Assembly: GCA_900556205.1 (NCBI GenBank)
Contig: USNX01000071.1
Span: 1-6,802, forward strand
Source: an uncultured Collinsella sp.
GTDB lineage: Bacteria; Actinomycetota; Coriobacteriia; Coriobacteriales; Coriobacteriaceae
Reading direction: 5' to 3'
DNA: 6,802 bases
In this document: positions 4,953 to 6,802 of the stretch, in pieces
Position numbering within the stretch: position 1 is the stretch's first letter
Layout: the number at the start of each line of letters is the position of its first letter
Program-made: the position numbers and the translations under genes
The notes under the pieces: model-generated
What the model was told of the DNA's origin: nothing
The model's input: only the letters and a program-made list of their open reading frames with translations
Databases searched by the model: none

Positions 4953-5615
4953 TTACCACCCAGCACGGTTCCATACGTCCCAAATCTGAGCCGTTGTCTG
5001 AAGCACTTCATTACCCAAATCGAGCCCCACCGCGGCCGCCATCTGCGCCAAACATTGCGCGCGAGCGAGCATTCGATCTTTGGTCTCGAGCGGACGGAAC
5101 AGCGGCAGCAGCCAAAGATTCGCCAACAACGATACGGCCTCAGCCGCTTCGCGCGGGCATTTGCACGCAATGGAGCCGTCGGCGATGCCCTCCTCGATCA
5201 CTGGCAAGAGACAGCCGTCGGCCGACTCGTCGAACGAGCCCTGGTACTGCATCGCCAGTAGACGCGAGCTTTTTACCGGATCTGCCGCAGGATGCATGCG
5301 TGCCCATAGCTCAATTTGCGGAACGACAGACTCGGGCGCGTACAGTCGCTTGAGCTTTTGGGCTCCGGTCATATTGCCGATACCAAGCGTTGAGCGACGT
5401 TGCTCAACAATCGGAGCCATTGCCCGATTAAATGCGGCGTTGAAAATCTCCTCTTTGCTCTTAAAGTGATGATAGACAGCGCCCTTGGTCATGCCATCGA
5501 GGCGGTCGACGATATCTTGAATGCTCGTCCCCTCATAACCCTGTGCGCAGAATAGCTCCAGCGCCGCGTCGAGAATCTTCGCAACCGTCTCCTCGGGATA
5601 TTTATTACGACCCAT
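4953..5615 (-). CDS. TetR/AcrR-family regulator, probable repressor of the adjacent MFS exporter
   Basis: From ATG 5615 the product has 220 residues. The N-terminal domain is canonical: VAKILDAALELFCAQGYEGT (about 11-30), SIQDIVDRL as the first helix of the HTH, and GMTKGAVYHHFKSKEEIF (about 41-58) as the recognition helix and following turn. The C-terminal half is a helical effector-binding domain. The gene precedes an MFS exporter in the same direction, with two related palindromes in the gap, which is the classic arrangement for drug-responsive repression. The frame extends to ATG 5651, adding 12 residues, but MGRNKYPEET is the typical family start; its ribosome site (GGACGG) is weak. A likely -10 is TAAAAT (5663-5658), with TCGACC 18 bases upstream. 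The start region sits in the inverted repeat at 5623-5676. Confidence -1.
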   Translation of the reverse strand: MGRNKYPEETVAKILDAALELFCAQGYEGTSIQDIVDRLDGMTKGAVYHHFKSKEEIFNAAFNRAMAPIVEQRRSTLGIGNMTGAQKLKRLYAPESVVPQIELWARMHPAADPVKSSRLLAMQYQGSFDESADGCLLPVIEEGIADGSIACKCPREAAEAVSLLANLWLLPLFRPLETKDRMLARAQCLAQMAAAVGLDLGNEVLQTTAQIWDVWNRAGW

Positions 5616-5622
5616 AATCCGT

Positions 5623-5676
5623 CCATCCGCAACGCAAGTCTTGTGCCTCATTGCAGCATTTTAACGTTGCGGATGG
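5623..5676. promoter_or_regulatory. 12-bp inverted repeat around the TetR gene promoter
   Basis: CCATCCGCAACG (5623-5634) and CGTTGCGGATGG (5665-5676) are perfect reverse complements, 42 bp centre to centre (about four helical turns). The candidate minus-strand -10 TAAAAT (5663-5658) lies between the arms. The gene-proximal arm is next to the weak ribosome site and seven bases before the ATG. It could be a looped operator or, in read-through RNA from the PII gene, a hairpin over the leader. No T-run follows, so it is not a clear PII terminator. Confidence -1.
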
Positions 5677-5689
5677 TAGGCGGTCGATT

Positions 5690-6028
5690 CTACACCGCGG
5701 CGGGGCCGTGTTCGCCGGTACGGATGCGGATGACTTCCTCGACCGGCTCGACCCAGATCTTGCCGTCTCCAACGGCACCGGTGCGAGCAGCATTGCAGAT
5801 AATCTCGACAATTCCGTCGACATGCTCATCGGCGCAAATGAGCGTGAACTGCACCTTAGGGATCGTGTTGACAAGCAACTCGTTGCCGCGCACGTATTCC
5901 TTCCAGCCATGCTGCGCGCCGCAGCCCTGCACTTGGTTGATAGTCATACCGCGAACATCAGCAGCAAACAGCGCGTCTTTAAGAACCTCAAGCTTTTCGG
6001 CACGAACGATCGCCGTAATCTTCTTCAT
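5690..6028 (-). CDS. PII-type nitrogen regulatory protein lacking the canonical T-loop tyrosine
   Basis: The 112-residue product is full PII length. Conserved ligand residues are present: Q39 and K58 for 2-oxoglutarate, T29, G87-D88-G89-K90, and R101/R103 in RIRTGE for ATP/ADP. Known role: a trimeric cytoplasmic sensor of 2-oxoglutarate and adenylate charge that plugs Amt channels and tunes nitrogen enzymes. The T-loop reads WKEYVRGNELLVN. Position 51, normally the uridylylated or adenylylated tyrosine, is leucine, and position 49 (the cyanobacterial phosphoserine) is asparagine. A tyrosine occurs at 45. Control is therefore probably by ligand binding alone. The start is ATG 6028, with AGAGG eight bases upstream. 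The gene lies downstream of amt in the same direction, so GlnK-like function is likely, but glnB and glnK cannot be distinguished. Confidence -1.
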   Translation of the reverse strand: MKKITAIVRAEKLEVLKDALFAADVRGMTINQVQGCGAQHGWKEYVRGNELLVNTIPKVQFTLICADEHVDGIVEIICNAARTGAVGDGKIWVEPVEEVIRIRTGEHGPAAV

Positions 6029-6077
6029 AGTGAATTCCTCTCTTCAAAAAAAGAAATTGATTGTCCTTCACATGGCA

Positions 6078-6099
6078 CAGGTTTTCCAGGTGCCGCGAA
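6078..6099. repeat. Partial direct copy of the amt-PII palindrome arm
   Basis: CAGGTTTTCCAGGTGCCGCG and the next two bases match 6140-6161 (CAGGTTTCCCAAGTGCCGCA and two more) at 18 of 22 positions, 62 bp apart in the same orientation. It looks like a decayed fragment of the same repeat. The rest of 6029-6135 holds no gene, and I could not identify a promoter for the PII gene there with confidence. Confidence -1.
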
Positions 6100-6135
6100 C
6101 CAACCTCAGAGATCAAAAAGTTCAACTGACTGGTC

Positions 6136-6244
6136 TTAGCAGGTTTCCCAAGTGCCGCAGATTGCCGTGAAAGAGGAGCGAAGCGTACTTAAGTACGTGA
6201 GCGACGATTGAACGGCAAGGTGCGGTGCTTGGGGAAGCTGCTAA
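6136..6244. repeat. 109-bp imperfect palindrome between amt and the PII gene
   Basis: The arms pair from TTAGCAG (6136-6142) with CTGCTAA (6238-6244) inward through CCCAAG/CTTGGG, CCGCA/TGCGG and TTGCCGT/ACGGCAA to the perfect centre CGTACTTAAGTACG (6184-6197). A less paired section of about 15 bases lies on each side of the centre. It contains the amt stop codon (6241-6243) and no T-run. It could be a dispersed repeat of the REP/MITE type or an mRNA structure that sets the ratio of Amt to PII. It resembles elements I associate with Coriobacteriia, but this is unverified. Confidence -1.
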
Positions 6245-6802
6245 TCGAGTCCGGAGAACGAAGGGTATGCGCTCTCGCCGTGCTGACTCGCATCCAGGCC
6301 CAGCGCCTCGTCGGCCTCGTCCACGCGCAGGCTGCCATGGAACAGCGCCTTGACCACCGTAGCGATCACCAGATCGAGCACCAGAACAATGACGACCGTC
6401 ACTACAATGCCCAAAATCTGCGAGATGAGCAGCGACACGTCGCCCGTGTAGAGCAGGCCGCCCTTACCGGTCCACGAGAGCTCCGGCACGCAGAACAGGC
6501 CCGTGAGCACGCCGCCCAAGATGCCGCCGATACCGTGGCAGCCAAACGCGTCGAGCGCATCGTCGTAGCCAAACTTGGTCTTGAGATGGCTGATGGCCAG
6601 GTAGCAGACGGGAGACACGATCAGGCCCATGACCAGCGCCGCCCACGGCTCGACAAAGCCCGCGCCCGGCGTGACCACCACGAGGCCCGCGACCAGACCG
6701 GTGCTAGCGCCCACCAGCGTGGGGCGACCGGTGTGCACGCGCTCGACGGCAAGCCACGAGACCATGCCCGCCGCGCTGGCCGTCACGGTGTTGAGGATGG
6801 CG
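6241..6802 (-). CDS. amt: Ammonium transporter (Amt/MEP/Rh family), C-terminal part
   Basis: 187 codons are visible, entering from the right edge, so the N-terminal helices are missing. The visible part carries the family's last membrane helices. Key features are PGAGFVEPWAALVMG, KTKFGYDDALDAFGCHGIGG containing the second histidine of the twin-His pore pair, and a C-terminal cytoplasmic tail ending in DEADEALGLDASQHGESAYP, the conserved segment that couples the subunits and contacts PII. Role: trimeric channel for ammonium/ammonia across the cytoplasmic membrane, active in nitrogen limitation. The PII gene follows 212 bp downstream in the same direction, the usual pairing of channel and plug. 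The stop codon lies inside the long palindrome at 6136-6244. Identification is firm. Confidence -1.
   Translation of the reverse strand, partial: AILNTVTASAAGMVSWLAVERVHTGRPTLVGASTGLVAGLVVVTPGAGFVEPWAALVMGLIVSPVCYLAISHLKTKFGYDDALDAFGCHGIGGILGGVLTGLFCVPELSWTGKGGLLYTGDVSLLISQILGIVVTVVIVLVLDLVIATVVKALFHGSLRVDEADEALGLDASQHGESAYPSFSGLD

Noticed and set aside
1..6802. CRISPR array, tRNA, rRNA or insertion-sequence genes
   Set aside because: No regularly spaced direct repeats, no tRNA cloverleaf or rRNA-like stretch, and no transposase motifs were seen on either strand.

Overview
The window looks like a chromosomal segment of a moderately GC-rich anaerobic actinobacterium, most likely a gut Coriobacteriia (Collinsella-like). 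The reasons are the large fused acyl-CoA dehydratase activase, the GC-rich codon usage with strong AGGAG-type ribosome binding sites, and intergenic palindromes of the GTGACAAAGGG type. The taxonomic call is inference and could not be checked by a search. All protein genes lie on the minus strand, so transcription reads from high to low coordinates. Both end genes run out of the window.

Right to left: the C-terminal part of an Amt ammonium channel (6241-6802) is followed by a PII signal protein (5690-6028), a nitrogen-sensing pair separated by a 109-bp imperfect palindrome that begins in the amt stop codon. Next come a TetR-family regulator (4953-5615) and a 12-helix MFS exporter (3590-4852). 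Two matching 21-bp operator-like sites and a terminator lie between them, so this looks like a self-contained regulator/efflux module. A Cof-type HAD phosphatase (2617-3474) follows; its start region is one arm of a perfect 21-bp inverted repeat.

The most interesting part is 2240-2569, an apparently empty stretch flanked by two copies of a short REP-like palindrome. It holds an unlisted 41-codon minus-strand ORF for a small hydrophobic peptide with a strongly basic tail. A hairpin covers its Shine-Dalgarno sequence, and a near-consensus LexA box overlaps its promoter. A converging plus-strand promoter and terminator would make an RNA of about 80 nt antisense to its 3' end. Together these have the layout of a type I toxin-antitoxin system under SOS control. 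This is an inference from architecture only.

At the left, a TTG-started TetR-family regulator (1351-2061) with palindromic operator-like sites upstream is tightly coupled (12-bp gap) to the N-terminal 446 codons of a large acyl-CoA dehydratase activase (1-1338). That protein has an Fe-S-binding ASKHA ATPase domain, the beginning of a second one, and an unusual Ala/Glu/Lys-rich N-terminal extension.
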